A stretch of DNA of 64,000 bases from an uncultured Actinomycetes bacterium (GCA_937863385.1 CALMBW010000002.1:120369-184368); one strand, 5' to 3'; positions 9,916 through 19,537 are shown, counted from the first letter of the stretch. Translations and numbers: made by a program. Notes: generated from the letters alone by a model not told the origin.

Positions 9916-10136
9916 GCAGTTCGTCCCAGGTTCAGCTGATCCCAGGATGCGTGCAGCGCCGCAAGCATCTCTCTTCGCTGACTGCCGACCAGCACCTCGT
10001 CGCGAGCCTTCTCGATCGATCGAGAGGCCATCAGCAGATCTACCTGCTTCAATGGCAACAGGGCAACGTCGATGGCCGTTCCAGTTGCTGCGGCGAGGAC
10101 TGAGACACCGCCGCCGAGCGTGTCCCACATCTTCAT
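9912..10136 (-). CDS. Small hypothetical protein, 74 aa
   Basis: The product is not recognised. The predicted protein begins MKMWDTLGGG and has a hydrophobic stretch at about 11-30, too polar at its edges to be a sure membrane helix. A charged region follows (SRSIEKARDEV). A GGAAGG Shine-Dalgarno lies about eight bases before the ATG, which supports translation. The gene converges on the CBS gene with overlapping stops and diverges from aceE. Nothing in the sequence gives a function. Confidence 0.55.
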   Translation of the reverse strand: MKMWDTLGGGVSVLAAATGTAIDVALLPLKQVDLLMASRSIEKARDEVLVGSQRREMLAALHASWDQLNLGRTA

Positions 10137-10333
10137 CTGCTTGCCTTCCGTCGGAACCGTTCCTAGCGAACGGCGACTCTGGGATCCAAGCTATAGAACC
10201 CGGGTTACGAGGGCATCGCAGGCGTGTGAACACTGTGTTACTCCTGGTCCGGGACTGGTTTTGGCCAGGGGCCGTATGTCCGGCTCGGGCGTTACTCTGG
10301 ATGGACAACGACGTCTAGAGGTTGCGGGGTGAC

Positions 10334-13015
10334 ATGTACGACCCGTTCAAGGACCAACTGCCCGACATCGATCCAGAGGAAACGTCTGAGTGGATCGAGT
10401 CCCTCGATTCTCTGATCGATGCTTCGCCAGCGCGCGCCCGGTTCTTGTTGCACAGGATCATCTGGCACGCGCGAAGCCGCCAGGTGGGCGTGCCTCCCAT
10501 GGTTTCGACCGACTACATCAACACGATCCCCCCCGAACAAGAGCCATATTTCCCGGGCGATGAGGACCTCGAGAAGCGGATCCGCAGGATCATCCGCTGG
10601 AACGCGATGGCCATGGTGTCTCGTGCCAACAAGGATCACGAAGGCATCGGCGGGCACCTTTCGACCTATGCATCATCGGCGTCTCTGTACGAGGTTGGCT
10701 TCAATCATTTCTTCAGGGGCAAGGACGCGCCCGGTGGTGGCGATCAGGTGTTCATCCAGGGCCACGGCGCCCCGGGCATCTACGCCCGCGCCTTCCTGGA
10801 GGGCAGGCTCGACGAGGAGCAGTTAGAGAACTTCCGTCAAGAGGTCGCCGGCAAGGGCCTTTCTAGCTATCCGCACCCTCGCCTGATGCCTGGTTTCTGG
10901 GAGTTCCCAACGGTGTCGATGGGCCTCTCGCCGTTGAACGCCATCTATCAAGCACGGTTCAACCGCTACCTGGAGCACGGTGGGATCAAGGACACGTCTC
11001 AGCAACGCGTCTGGGGATTCTTCGGTGATGGCGAGATGGACGAACCGGAGTCGATGGCTGCACTTTCGCTTGCCACCCGCGAGTCCCTCGACAATCTGAT
11101 CTTCGTCGTGAACTGCAACCTTCAGAGACTGGACGGTCCGGTACGGGGCAACGGCAAGATCATCCAGGAGCTCGAATCGAACTTCCGGGGCGCGGGGTGG
11201 CATGTGATCAAGGTCGTCTGGGGCCGCGAGTGGGATGACCTGCTTGCGCGTGACACCGATGGTGTTTTGGTCCATCAGATGAACTCGACGCTGGACGGAC
11301 AGTTCCAGAAATTCGCCGTGGAAGACGGTGCCTATATCCGCGAGAACTTCTTCGGTCCCGACCAGCGCTTGGCGAAGCTTGTCGAGCACCTGCAAGACCC
11401 GGATCTGAAGAAGCTCCGGCGTGGCGGGCACGACTACCGGAAGCTCTATGCCGCCTATGCATCGGCCGTAGAACTGAAGGGCGCACCCGTCGTCATCCTG
11501 GCCAAGACGGTCAAGGGATGGACCCTGGGCGAGAAGATCGCCTCACGCAACGTGACCCACCAGACCAAGAAGCTGACCGAAGAAGAGCTGAAGGCGTTCC
11601 GGGACACTCTCGAGTTGCCGATCAGCGACAACGAGATCAAGGAAGGACGGCCTCCCTACTACCACCCCGGGCCCAATTCCAAAGAGGTGCAGTATCTGCT
11701 TGCCAGGCGGCACGCGCTGGGCGGGGTCCTTCCAAAGCGCCAGGTCACAGCAGCGCCGATCCCGATGCCCAAAGAGGACCTGTACGAGGAGTTCGCCCAA
11801 GGTAGCAAGCAGGCAGTCTCTACGACGATGGCGTTCGTTCGTCTCTTGCGCAAGCTCATGCGAGACAAGAAGTTGGGTAAGCGCGTGGTGCCGATCATCC
11901 CGGACGAGGCTCGCACCTTCGGGATGGAGTCTCTGTTCCCAGACTTCAAGATCTACGCGGCCCGCGGCCAGCTGTACGACCCGGTTGACTCTGCGCACCT
12001 CCTCGCCTACAGAGAATCGCAAGAGGGCCAGATCCTCGAGGAGGGGATCACCGAAGCAGGTTCGATGGGGTCGTTCACCGCTGCAGGCACGTCGTATGCG
12101 ACGCACGGCGAGACGATGGTGCCGTTCTTCATCTTCTATTCGATGTTCGGTTTCCAGAGGATCGCGGACTCGATCTGGTCGTTCGCCGATCAGCGGGGCA
12201 GGGGATTCCTGCTCGGGGCAACCTACGGCAGGACCACGCTTCTCGGTGAAGGGCTTCAACATCAGGATGGACATACGCTGCTGATGGCGGCGACGAACCC
12301 TGCGTGCCTCGCCTACGACCCGGCGTTCGCGTTCGAGGTTGCCACGATCGTGAAGGACGGCCTCCGCCGCATGTACGACGAGAGCGAGGATGTCTTCTAC
12401 TACCTCACTCTGTACAACGAGAATTATGTGATGCCCGTGCGTCCCGACCACGTGTCGGATGAGGGGATCTTGAACGGTCTTTATCGCTTCAAAGAGGGCC
12501 CCGGGCAACTGAAGCATCGTGCTCAGCTGTTGGGGTCGGGAGCGATCCTGGGCGAGGTGCTCAGGGCCCAAGAGATGCTGGCCGCAGACCATGACGTTTC
12601 CGCCGATGTGTGGAGCGCTACCTCGTACCAACTCCTTCGAACCGACGGTCTTGAGGTTGAGCGCTGGAACCGTTTGCACCCCGGGCAGAAGCGCAAACAG
12701 CCTTACGTGACGAGGTGTCTCGAGCCGCACGATGGGCCCGTGATAGCTGCCAGCGACTCGATCAAAGCCGTACCCGATCAGGTCGCCCGCTGGGTGCCGG
12801 CACCCTTCGTCCCGTTGGGGACCGATGGTTTCGGCAGAAGTGACGACCGCGCTCAGCTGCGCCGACATTTCGAGGTCGATGCCGAGCACATCGTCGTGGC
12901 TACATTGGCGGCTCTGGCGGAGTTCGGTGATGTTAAGCCCGAGGCGGTAGCGGACGCCATCGTCAAGTATGAGATCGACCCGGAGCGGGTCTCGGCACTG
13001 ATGTTCGACCGCTGA
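10334..13015 (+). CDS. aceE: Pyruvate dehydrogenase E1 component, homodimeric type
   Basis: This 893-residue enzyme is the usual length for AceE. It decarboxylates pyruvate with thiamine diphosphate and passes the acetyl group to lipoyl E2; neither E2 nor E3 is in this window. The thiamine-diphosphate motif is [11 protein letters not shown] near residue 230, and the N-terminal STDYINTIP and HLSTYAS segments are typical. Met at 10334 with GGGGTG just upstream is the likely start, rather than the in-frame TTG at 10322. Upstream lies ~200 bp of non-coding DNA with a short inverted repeat (10229-10239) whose role is unclear. No downstream partner is co-transcribed in an obvious way. Confidence 0.95.
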   Translation: MYDPFKDQLPDIDPEETSEWIESLDSLIDASPARARFLLHRIIWHARSRQVGVPPMVSTDYINTIPPEQEPYFPGDEDLEKRIRRIIRWNAMAMVSRANKDHEGIGGHLSTYASSASLYEVGFNHFFRGKDAPGGGDQVFIQGHGAPGIYARAFLEGRLDEEQLENFRQEVAGKGLSSYPHPRLMPGFWEFPTVSMGLSPLNAIYQARFNRYLEHGGIKDTSQQRVWGFFGDGEMDEPESMAALSLATRESLDNLIFVVNCNLQRLDGPVRGNGKIIQELESNFRGAGWHVIKVVWGREWDDLLARDTDGVLVHQMNSTLDGQFQKFAVEDGAYIRENFFGPDQRLAKLVEHLQDPDLKKLRRGGHDYRKLYAAYASAVELKGAPVVILAKTVKGWTLGEKIASRNVTHQTKKLTEEELKAFRDTLELPISDNEIKEGRPPYYHPGPNSKEVQYLLARRHALGGVLPKRQVTAAPIPMPKEDLYEEFAQGSKQAVSTTMAFVRLLRKLMRDKKLGKRVVPIIPDEARTFGMESLFPDFKIYAARGQLYDPVDSAHLLAYRESQEGQILEEGITEAGSMGSFTAAGTSYATHGETMVPFFIFYSMFGFQRIADSIWSFADQRGRGFLLGATYGRTTLLGEGLQHQDGHTLLMAATNPACLAYDPAFAFEVATIVKDGLRRMYDESEDVFYYLTLYNENYVMPVRPDHVSDEGILNGLYRFKEGPGQLKHRAQLLGSGAILGEVLRAQEMLAADHDVSADVWSATSYQLLRTDGLEVERWNRLHPGQKRKQPYVTRCLEPHDGPVIAASDSIKAVPDQVARWVPAPFVPLGTDGFGRSDDRAQLRRHFEVDAEHIVVATLAALAEFGDVKPEAVADAIVKYEIDPERVSALMFDR

Positions 13016-13090
13016 GGTTGATGACATCAGTCCGCGACACGCAATAGGTTAGAAACACAACCCACCGAGATCCCAACCGAAAGGCTATCG

Positions 13091-13696
13091 ATGTCAGATC
13101 TGCTAACGCGCGACCGCCTCATCATCAACCAGAAAGTGAAGATCATCGAGATCAATCAAGAGTTCAAGATCTTCGATGAGGCAGGCTCTGAGATCGGGGC
13201 GATCAGGCAAGAAGGGCAATCGTTTTTGAAGAAGGTCCTTCGTGTCCTGGGCAACTACGACCAGTTCTTCACGCACACCCTTGCCGTCTACGACATCAAC
13301 GGCTCCAAGACCGTGGAGTTGATCCGTCCTCGGAAGATCTTCAAGTCGAAGGTATTGGTCAAGGACGGCAACGGGCGCGAGGTGGGACGCATCATCCAAG
13401 AGAACATGATCGGAAAGATCCGCTTCGGGCTCCAAGGTGCCTCGGGGGAATCTCTTGGCCAGATCAAGGCCGAGAACTGGCGCGCTTGGGATTTCGCCAT
13501 CGTGGACACGAACGACCAAGAGATCGGGCGCATCAGTAAGAAGTGGGAAGGCGTCCTGCGCAACGTGTTCACGACTGCAGACAACTACATGCTCGAGATC
13601 TCTCCCCAGGTTCAGGGCGATCTGCGGATGATCGTGCTGGCGTCGGCTGCAGGTATCGACACTGCCCTAAAGCAAGACTCGCGAGGGCTCAGCTAA
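13091..13696 (+). CDS. LURP-one/phospholipid scramblase-like protein
   Basis: This 201-residue protein is built from repeating beta-strand units of the type YDINGSKTVELIRPRKIFKSKVLVKDGNGREVGRI, written here only as a pattern: short strands, D-x-N/G turns and basic patches. This resembles the tubby-like fold of scramblase and LURP-one-related proteins, which are common in Actinobacteria. A membrane or lipid role is family knowledge only; their bacterial function is not settled. The start has AAAGG seven bases upstream. It is followed by a strong terminator, so it is probably the last gene of its transcript. Confidence 0.7.
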   Translation: MSDLLTRDRLIINQKVKIIEINQEFKIFDEAGSEIGAIRQEGQSFLKKVLRVLGNYDQFFTHTLAVYDINGSKTVELIRPRKIFKSKVLVKDGNGREVGRIIQENMIGKIRFGLQGASGESLGQIKAENWRAWDFAIVDTNDQEIGRISKKWEGVLRNVFTTADNYMLEISPQVQGDLRMIVLASAAGIDTALKQDSRGLS

Positions 13697-13731
13697 CCAT
13701 TCACTAGCTTTCGCTCCCCGGCGTCACCAGC

Positions 13732-13768
13732 AAGAAGGGCGCAACGGATCATCCGTTGCGCCCTTCTT
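13732..13768. terminator. Strong bidirectional Rho-independent terminator
   Basis: A perfect 17-bp stem (13732-13748 pairing with 13752-13768) with a 3-base loop lies between two convergent genes. The arms begin AAGAAGGG and end CCCTTCTT, so either strand finishes in a U-rich tract. It serves both the scramblase-like gene and the minus-strand propeller gene. Confidence 0.9.
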
Positions 13769-13787
13769 TGGTTCGTGGTGGGTTGTT

Positions 13788-15245
13788 CTAGCGCATCGAC
13801 TTCAGATTGGTGAGAGTGGCAACCACGCCCTCTTTACCCATGCGCGGGCCACCCTCGACGCAGATCAGCATGCATTCATCCACGTAAGGTGCCCATACGC
13901 TGCCGTCCGGACCGATCACGATGTCGATGAAGTCGAAGATCCCTGATGCCGTGCAACGCCCTGGACCACATGGGCCCTTCAGCAGCGGGTCCTTGGGGTC
14001 GTTCGCAGTGGTGGTCAGGAACGTCGGATCCTTGTCCAGTGCGTTGTAGCTAACGGTGATGTAGCCGTTCCAAGTGGTGTCCTGGTAGTCGGCGTCCGCG
14101 GGACAAGAGTCATCCTCGGAGCAGCTGCGCCCGTACTTGGGCTTGTTGGGACCGTTATCGGTGCCCATGTAAGTCAGTGCGATGTGCCCGGGCTTGCCGA
14201 CATCAAGCGCAGGGAGGTTGGATTCGTTCACGCCTGGAGCACCCACCATCATCGGCTTTGACCAAGTCTTGCCGCCATCGGTCGAAGTCGCGAGGTAGGG
14301 GAGCCGGTCGAAGCCGGTCCACATGTAGTAGATGTTGCCCTTCTCGTCCACGGCCACGTTCGGGTCGGAATCGCCTTCACCGGCCTTGTTGTTGATCTGA
14401 ACCGTCTCCCAAGTCAGACCTTCGTCCTTACTGATGGCAAGGAACGGACGTCCGCAGTAGCTACGAGGGAGATAGACGTTTCCCTTGGTGTCTACGAAGC
14501 CGTGACCATGCAGACCTCCGCAGAAACCTCCACCCTCAGAGCTGTCCACTCCGGCGAAGGCCGGACTGCCCGTTGGCGTCCAGGTCACGCCCCCGGTCGT
14601 GGACTTAGAGCATGACGAAGTGGCGACGTCGTTCCAGCAGTAGTAGACGAGATTCTCGAAACCTACGGGGGCTGAAGTCTTTGGCGGACCGCCGAAAAGT
14701 GTCTGGTGGTCGTTGACCGGCCGGCCACAGGCCAGCGGGTTCGTGATCCAGCTCTCGCCGTTGTCATCGCTGTAGGACATGATCGAGCAGTCCACCGTCA
14801 GATCGATCGTGTAGATCCTGCTTGCGTCCTTGTCAGACAGCCGGTTATCTACGTAGGTATAAGGATCGAGCGTCAACAGGTGGGTGTTCTTTCCTCCGAT
14901 GTTGGGCGACACGTCCTCCCAGGTCTTGCCCTGGTCCTTGCTGCGCAAGACGATGACCCTTGTGTTCGTCTGGATCGCCGAGGTGTAGACCCAGCCATTG
15001 TTTCCGACCCCGATCGTGGGCTCGCCGGAATCGACCCCAAGCCGGGAAAGCTTGGCGTCGGGACGGGGCCCGGAGTAGTCGACCTTCTTGCCGCCGGCCT
15101 TGTGAGCGATGGCCGGGCCCCCAGAGCCGTCCGTGGGCTTGGACTTCGCATCGGCCATCGTAGGAGTGCTGACAGAAAGTGCCAGTGCCAACAGGCCTAG
15201 GAGGGCGGCGACGGCCACGGGTCGGCGCGCCTTGGACAGTGTCAT
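13788..15245 (-). CDS. Secreted BNR/Asp-box beta-propeller protein
   Basis: The 485-residue product starts with a signal peptide (basic MTLSKARRP, then a hydrophobic run to about residue 32). The mature part carries at least four Asp-box motifs: SKDQGKTWE, SDDNGESW, SKDEGLTWE and STDGGKTWS. These mark sialidase/photosystem-type beta-propellers. No sialidase catalytic Arg triad can be assigned by eye, so an enzymatic role is not claimed. Several cysteines near the C-terminus suggest disulfides, in keeping with export. GGAGG lies ten bases before the ATG. It is probably an extracellular or cell-surface protein of unknown ligand. Confidence 0.75.
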   Translation of the reverse strand: MTLSKARRPVAVAALLGLLALALSVSTPTMADAKSKPTDGSGGPAIAHKAGGKKVDYSGPRPDAKLSRLGVDSGEPTIGVGNNGWVYTSAIQTNTRVIVLRSKDQGKTWEDVSPNIGGKNTHLLTLDPYTYVDNRLSDKDASRIYTIDLTVDCSIMSYSDDNGESWITNPLACGRPVNDHQTLFGGPPKTSAPVGFENLVYYCWNDVATSSCSKSTTGGVTWTPTGSPAFAGVDSSEGGGFCGGLHGHGFVDTKGNVYLPRSYCGRPFLAISKDEGLTWETVQINNKAGEGDSDPNVAVDEKGNIYYMWTGFDRLPYLATSTDGGKTWSKPMMVGAPGVNESNLPALDVGKPGHIALTYMGTDNGPNKPKYGRSCSEDDSCPADADYQDTTWNGYITVSYNALDKDPTFLTTTANDPKDPLLKGPCGPGRCTASGIFDFIDIVIGPDGSVWAPYVDECMLICVEGGPRMGKEGVVATLTNLKSMR

Positions 15246-15372
15246 CTGGTTGATTCCTCCCCGAGTTGGATTCTTTCTCCCCCTTGCTTTCGCCCTCGGA
15301 CGCCACCCTCCTGCAAATCTTCAAGCGCCGAAAGCCCTTGAGACCGCGGTCATTGGGGGCCAGACTGTTCAG

Positions 15373-15729
15373 ATGGCACATCGACCGGTGGTACTCGTGG
15401 TGGACGACGATCCTGGGATGCGAGACCTCCTCGAAACCATCTTCCACACCCACGGTGGTTTCCGGATCGGAGGAGTAGCCCAGGACGGGTTCGAGGGGGC
15501 CATGCTCTGTGCCGACGTCCAGCCCGACATCGTGGTGCTGGACTACTTCATGCCTCGCTGGGACGGGGCGAAGGCTGCGGAGTTCATGCGGCAGCACTCA
15601 CCGGCCTCGAAGATCATCGCGTTCTCGGCTGTCCTTGCCGAGCCGCCAGCCTGGGCCGACAAATTCCTGGTCAAGAACGACATAGACCGCCTGCTGCCCC
15701 TCGTGGAAGAGATGCTGCAGGCGGTCTAG
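15373..15729 (+). CDS. Stand-alone response-regulator receiver domain
   Basis: This 118-residue protein is a single REC domain with no output domain. The acidic pair is VVDDDPGMRD, the phospho-acceptor is the Asp in VVLDYFMPRWDG, and the conserved Lys is in FLVKND. Such single-domain regulators act through protein-protein contacts, like CheY or Spo0F. No histidine kinase is nearby. The start is uncertain: ATG 15373 begins the conserved fold but has only a weak GGGG upstream. It diverges from the propeller gene with ~127 bp between them. Confidence 0.8.
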   Translation: MAHRPVVLVVDDDPGMRDLLETIFHTHGGFRIGGVAQDGFEGAMLCADVQPDIVVLDYFMPRWDGAKAAEFMRQHSPASKIIAFSAVLAEPPAWADKFLVKNDIDRLLPLVEEMLQAV

Positions 15730-15742
15730 GCGTTGATCCTGA

Positions 15743-16903
15743 CTAGAGGCGCTCGACGATGATCGCCATGCCCTGCCCGCCACCGACACACATGGTTTCT
15801 AAGCCGATCGTCTTGTCGGCGGTCTGCAACCCATTCAGCAAGGTCCCCATGATGCGGGCTCCGGTCATGCCGTAGGGATGTCCGAGGGCGATCGCTCCGC
15901 CGTGAGCGTTCAGCTTCGGATCGAATGGGTCTACGCCGATCTCCCGAACCGATGCGATCACCTGGGCAGCGAATGCCTCGTTCAGTTCCATCAGGTCGAT
16001 GTCGTCGATAGACATCCCGGCCTGCTTGAGCACCTTGCGGCTGGCTTCGATGGGGCCGACGCCCATGATCTCCGGCGCGACTCCGGATACGGCGGTCGCC
16101 ACGATGCGGGCAAGCGGCGTGACCCCAAGCTGCTTGGCACGCTCGTCGCTCATGATCACGACAGCAGCGGCCCCATCGTTGAGGGGGCATGAGTTGCCGG
16201 CCGTGACCTTGCCGTCTGGCTTGAAAGCCGGTTGGAGCGACGACAGCTTCTCGAGGGTTGACGAGGGCCGGGGCCCATCATCGGTCTCGACTACCGTCCC
16301 GTCATCCTTGGTGAAGGCGACGATCTCTCGTGCGAAGAACCCATCGTTCTGCGCTGCAACGGCGCGCTCCTGGGAGTTCTGAGCGAATCGGTCCATGTCC
16401 TCACGGCTAACGTCGTACTGGTCGGCGACGTTCTCGGCCGTCATGCCCATCGGGATATAGACGTTGGCGATCTCGGCGTCGTCACCGAACAGTTTCGGGT
16501 GAAGCTCCTCCATGTCCTTGGGGTAACCCTCGACCTGCGAGATCGATTCGACACCGGCAGCCACGTAAACATCGCCTTCACCGGCTCTGATGGCGTGGAA
16601 GGCCATCCGCATCGTTTGTGTCGAAGACGCACAGAAGCGGTTCACGGTGCAACCGGGCACATGATCTGGCAGCCCGGCGAGCAGCACGGCCCTGCGACCC
16701 AGGTTCATCCCCTGCTTCTCTTGCGGGAACCCGCAACCCATCATGACGTCGACCACCTCGCCGGGGTCGACCTCGGGGACCTTGGCAAGTGCGGACTTGA
16801 TGGCAAAGGCCGCTAGGTCGTCGGGACGAACATCGGCGAGCGAACCCTTCTGCGCACGCCCTATGGGGGTGCGAGCTGTGGCAACGATGACTGCGTCGGG
16901 CAT
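15743..16903 (-). CDS. Thiolase (acetyl-CoA acyltransferase family)
   Basis: This is a 386-residue thiolase with all catalytic residues visible: acyl-accepting Cys91 in NRFCASS, His342 in GHPYGMTGAR and Cys372 in MCVGGGQGMA. It would cleave 3-ketoacyl-CoA in beta-oxidation or condense acetyl-CoA. The sequence does not decide between a FadA-like and an AtoB-like role. A very good AAGGAGG sits about six bases before the ATG. No beta-oxidation partner (FadB) is adjacent. The gene converges on the receiver-domain gene. Confidence 0.92.
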   Translation of the reverse strand: MPDAVIVATARTPIGRAQKGSLADVRPDDLAAFAIKSALAKVPEVDPGEVVDVMMGCGFPQEKQGMNLGRRAVLLAGLPDHVPGCTVNRFCASSTQTMRMAFHAIRAGEGDVYVAAGVESISQVEGYPKDMEELHPKLFGDDAEIANVYIPMGMTAENVADQYDVSREDMDRFAQNSQERAVAAQNDGFFAREIVAFTKDDGTVVETDDGPRPSSTLEKLSSLQPAFKPDGKVTAGNSCPLNDGAAAVVIMSDERAKQLGVTPLARIVATAVSGVAPEIMGVGPIEASRKVLKQAGMSIDDIDLMELNEAFAAQVIASVREIGVDPFDPKLNAHGGAIALGHPYGMTGARIMGTLLNGLQTADKTIGLETMCVGGGQGMAIIVERL

Positions 16904-16967
16904 AGAGATGCCTCCTTATCTGGTGGGGAAGCAAAGCTTAGCCGCCACCAGACGCCTCACAACGCGC

Positions 16968-16996
16968 CACCGCCGGAGGGGTTTGCTCCGGCGGTG
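16968..16996. terminator. Hairpin downstream of the 676-aa secreted protein gene
   Basis: Arms CACCGCCGGAG (16968-16978) and CTCCGGCGGTG (16986-16996) form an 11-bp stem with a 7-base loop. It lies between the stop at 17017 and the thiolase gene. No clear T-run follows on the minus strand, so it may be a weak or Rho-assisted terminator. Confidence 0.55.
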
Positions 16997-17016
16997 TTGT
17001 CTTGGTCTCCGGGGTC

Positions 17017-19047
17017 TTACCCCTGAGGGGTCGCTACTGCAACCAGGGGCATCTTCACGGTGTTGGCGTAGGTGTCGCCCACCGGAGCGGGTGCCTGCGT
17101 CGGGACCATCCATTGCCACTGCTGGCCATCGATCTCGGTGGTGGAAGCTCCAGTGAAGGCGTTGTCGCTATCTCCGGCCAGGAAGTAATGGATCCCATGG
17201 CTGCCGAAGGCACCCTGGCGGTAGGGACCGGTATAGCCCTCCGGTGCCTCGGTCTTGCACGGGAGCTCCAGGTAAGCGGTGCCTTTGTTGTTGGACCGCA
17301 TCCATTCGTAGCTCTCTCCGGGGTAGGCACGAGGTGACGGGTTGTCGCCGGTTCCGTCGTCGAGGCAGGCGTCGTCGCGGTAGTAGGGGACGACCGCCGG
17401 ATTCTCGAACGCCTGGGCATTCTTGAACTCGAACATGTAGACGAGGGTTCCGTTATCACCTGCACCAGAAACCTGTTCCCAGTTGAAGAAGGCCAGGGGC
17501 TTGGTGAAGGTTGGATCGGGGACATCGACGAAGAAGGGGTCACCGTTCGGGAGGGTGTCGACGTTGCTGTATTCGACTTCATCGTTGACACCGTCGATAG
17601 GCACACCATCCGTGGTCAGTTCGTTGTAGTAGGTGGCTACCGCTCCGTCGTTGTAGTCCCACGAGGTGTAGAGACCATCTGGTGGGATGGGGTGGACACG
17701 GATCCGATAGCGGTAGGTGATCGCATCGCGGTAGAAGGTCTCGGTCTTCGTCACGTTGGTGCCGGAGTCTGCTCCCCACACCTCGCGGATGGCACGGACC
17801 GGACCAGACAGTTCGCCCAGCAGCGCCGAGTTGGCCTCCCAGTTCACCTGCTCGTCCTCGAATCCGACCAACGAGATGGATGAGTCGGGACTCTGCTGGA
17901 ACGCGCGACCTTTCCAGCGGTCGATCAGATCGGGGCCGTACTCGACCCTCGTCTTGAGCGCGTTGGGGGATGCATGTCCGTTCGGGCCGAATCCTTGCCC
18001 GGGGTTGTCGTGCTGTCCGCTGTTACCCGGGGGCTGAAGTGTTCCGCTTCCGGGTTTGGCGACGTGGATCTCGCGGATCATCCAGCGTCCGGACGCCACC
18101 CAGCGATAGGCGCCGGTGGTGACGGTCAGGCCGTCGCGCGGGAACCGGTCTTCCGAGACATACAGAGTCCCGTCGGGATTGGTCTTGGGGGTGTAGGTGA
18201 CCTCTCCCGTCTCCGGGTCGGTCTGCTCCTCGCAGACCGGGCCGGAGAGGTTGGGTCCGTAACCGGTGTTGGAGGTCCCGAGCTTCTCGGGGTCGTCTTC
18301 CGCCCAGAAACTGCGATCGACCCATTGGTCGGCATTCTCAGCGCGCTCGTAGTTGACGTAGTAGTCGTCTGGGTCGAAGTCGGGTCCGCCCTCCCGGGTG
18401 AAGAGATATACGTAACGCTCGGAGGTCGGATCGGCAGGGTCGGTGATCTTGACCTCTTGACGACTCGCGCTTACCCCTTGTGGGGCCGATGCAGCGGGAG
18501 CGCGTGCTCCGGCGTCGGACGCCATGAACACGACCTCGTCGTCGTCATCCAAGGTGAGCACAGGGTCCTGGGTGGGTCCATCCCCCGGCTCGTACTCGGT
18601 GAAGCACTCTCCGGCGGTCTTCTTCCACGACTCGACGTCCCACTCGTAGGTGAGCTCCTTGTCGGTGCCCGAATAGGCACCGAAATCTGAGTTGGCGTTC
18701 GCCAGGAAGTAGTGGAAGCGCTCGTCGACCTGGACGGGGATCTCACTCCACTCGCCGTCCACGAAGCTGAAGGCAACAACCTCGTCTGGGTTGATCGTGC
18801 TCCAGGTCTCCTTCGGCGGAACGATGGTGGTGCCGTTGTGGGCGTCCCGGACTCCGTCCAAGGCCCCGCTTGGATAGGGCTTAGAGGCCCCGTCGGACGC
18901 CGGTCCGCTCCATCCCGGCAACTGGGCACCGGTCAGCACGATGGGCTCGACCGAGCGGCTCGGCGCGTCGGTGGGAGATGCGGCGGTCGAGGCCGGCACG
19001 AGGGTCACCAGGGTCAGGCTCGCTAGCAAGGCGTACAGCTTGTTCAC
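17017..19047 (-). CDS. Large secreted protein of unknown function, 676 aa
   Basis: I do not recognise the family. The GTG at 19047 is preceded by GGAG seven bases upstream and gives a clean signal peptide (MNKLYALLASLTLVTLV, then PASTAA). The open frame extends further upstream, but that part is polar. The mature protein is acidic and rich in Asp, Gly, Pro, Tyr and Trp. It has an N-terminal section with Trp-rich strands (FVDGEWSEIPVQVDERFHYF), an Asp run (LTLDDDDEVVF) and a middle section with WMIREIHV. Few cysteines are present. It is likely extracellular. It ends in front of a hairpin and seems to be monocistronic. Confidence 0.75.
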   Translation of the reverse strand: MNKLYALLASLTLVTLVPASTAASPTDAPSRSVEPIVLTGAQLPGWSGPASDGASKPYPSGALDGVRDAHNGTTIVPPKETWSTINPDEVVAFSFVDGEWSEIPVQVDERFHYFLANANSDFGAYSGTDKELTYEWDVESWKKTAGECFTEYEPGDGPTQDPVLTLDDDDEVVFMASDAGARAPAASAPQGVSASRQEVKITDPADPTSERYVYLFTREGGPDFDPDDYYVNYERAENADQWVDRSFWAEDDPEKLGTSNTGYGPNLSGPVCEEQTDPETGEVTYTPKTNPDGTLYVSEDRFPRDGLTVTTGAYRWVASGRWMIREIHVAKPGSGTLQPPGNSGQHDNPGQGFGPNGHASPNALKTRVEYGPDLIDRWKGRAFQQSPDSSISLVGFEDEQVNWEANSALLGELSGPVRAIREVWGADSGTNVTKTETFYRDAITYRYRIRVHPIPPDGLYTSWDYNDGAVATYYNELTTDGVPIDGVNDEVEYSNVDTLPNGDPFFVDVPDPTFTKPLAFFNWEQVSGAGDNGTLVYMFEFKNAQAFENPAVVPYYRDDACLDDGTGDNPSPRAYPGESYEWMRSNNKGTAYLELPCKTEAPEGYTGPYRQGAFGSHGIHYFLAGDSDNAFTGASTTEIDGQQWQWMVPTQAPAPVGDTYANTVKMPLVAVATPQG

Positions 19048-19152
19048 AGACGGCTCCAGAGGTTGAAAAGGGTGATTTCGGACGGATTTCTCCGTGCCGG
19101 GGCGAACTCCTGCCCCCTCATCGCTGCTGGAGCCGAGTCCCACCACCAAAAG

Positions 19153-19188
19153 AGAAGGAACCGGGCCCCCCGGGTCCCGGTTCCTTCT
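19153..19188 (-). terminator. Rho-independent terminator of the 58-aa gene
   Basis: A 13-bp stem (19153-19165 with 19176-19188, 10-base loop) lies just after the stop of the small minus-strand gene. Read on the minus strand it is followed by CTTTTGG. This gives that small gene a dedicated terminator and supports its reality. Confidence 0.8.
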
Positions 19189-19202
19189 GAGGAAACTCTG
19201 CT

Positions 19203-19379
19203 TTAGCGCGAGATCGCGTTGGTGGAAAGCACGAAGTCCGCTGCCAGCTCCTGCGCAGCTTCCTTTGCCTCCATGTGCTCCAGCTGTGCGAGCCAGGCGC
19301 GGCCCATGTCGCTGAGCTGAGACTCCACGTCGAGGACGAGGTCCGCGTCGCGTAGGTCACCCATCAAGATCGAATTCAT
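19203..19379 (-). CDS. Small protein, 58 aa, with TetR-like operators upstream
   Basis: The function is unknown. The peptide begins MNSILMGDLRDADLVLDV and is an acidic, probably helical protein with no cysteine or membrane helix. AAGGAAGGG lies about nine bases before the ATG at 19379, and a dedicated terminator follows. Upstream on the minus strand, a -10-like TATCTT (19426-19431) sits 14 bases from a TGACCT/AGGTCA palindrome that would cover its -35 region. A second palindrome lies 31 bp further on. This points to tight repression by a TetR-type regulator that is not encoded next to it. Confidence 0.65.
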   Translation of the reverse strand: MNSILMGDLRDADLVLDVESQLSDMGRAWLAQLEHMEAKEAAQELAADFVLSTNAISR

Positions 19380-19444
19380 CCGATCACCCTTCCTTGTACT
19401 TCTTTGCTTCCCTCCACCTCGTTGCAAGATAGCGAATCGCAACT

Positions 19445-19458
19445 TGACCTTCAGGTCA
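19445..19458. promoter_or_regulatory. Inverted repeat TGACCT-TC-AGGTCA (operator candidate 1)
   Basis: Perfect 6-bp arms flank a 2-base spacer. It overlaps the expected -35 region of the 58-aa gene promoter. The GACC/GGTC half-site is typical of TetR-family operators. Confidence 0.55.
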
Positions 19459-19474
19459 GGTTTTGGCTGCCCGA

Positions 19475-19490
19475 TTGACCGAGCGGTCAA
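19475..19490. promoter_or_regulatory. Inverted repeat TTGACCG-AG-CGGTCAA (operator candidate 2)
   Basis: Perfect 7-bp arms flank a 2-base spacer. The centre is 31 bp (about three helical turns) from the first repeat, so two dimers could bind the same face. The form TTGACCGnnCGGTCAA is a classic TetR-family operator type. It lies upstream of the secreted nuclease gene, on its non-coding side. Confidence 0.65.
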
Positions 19491-19525
19491 GTGAGCGGCT
19501 TCACGGGGTTGTCTCAGCGCGCCAC

Positions 19526-19531
19526 TATCGT
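19526..19531 (+). promoter_or_regulatory. -10 element TATCGT for a leaderless nuclease mRNA
   Basis: TATCGT ends six bases before the ATG at 19538. No Shine-Dalgarno sequence is present. The spacing matches the other leaderless starts in this window. Confidence 0.5.
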
Positions 19532-19537
19532 GTGTGG

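Noticed and set aside
10229..10239. Inverted repeat AACAC-T-GTGTT upstream of aceE
   Set aside because: Only 5-bp arms; such repeats are expected by chance and it matches no regulator motif I can name with confidence.
11543..13027. Long open frame antisense to aceE (494 codons)
   Set aside because: Same reason: a mirror frame of a certain gene, with no recognisable domain.
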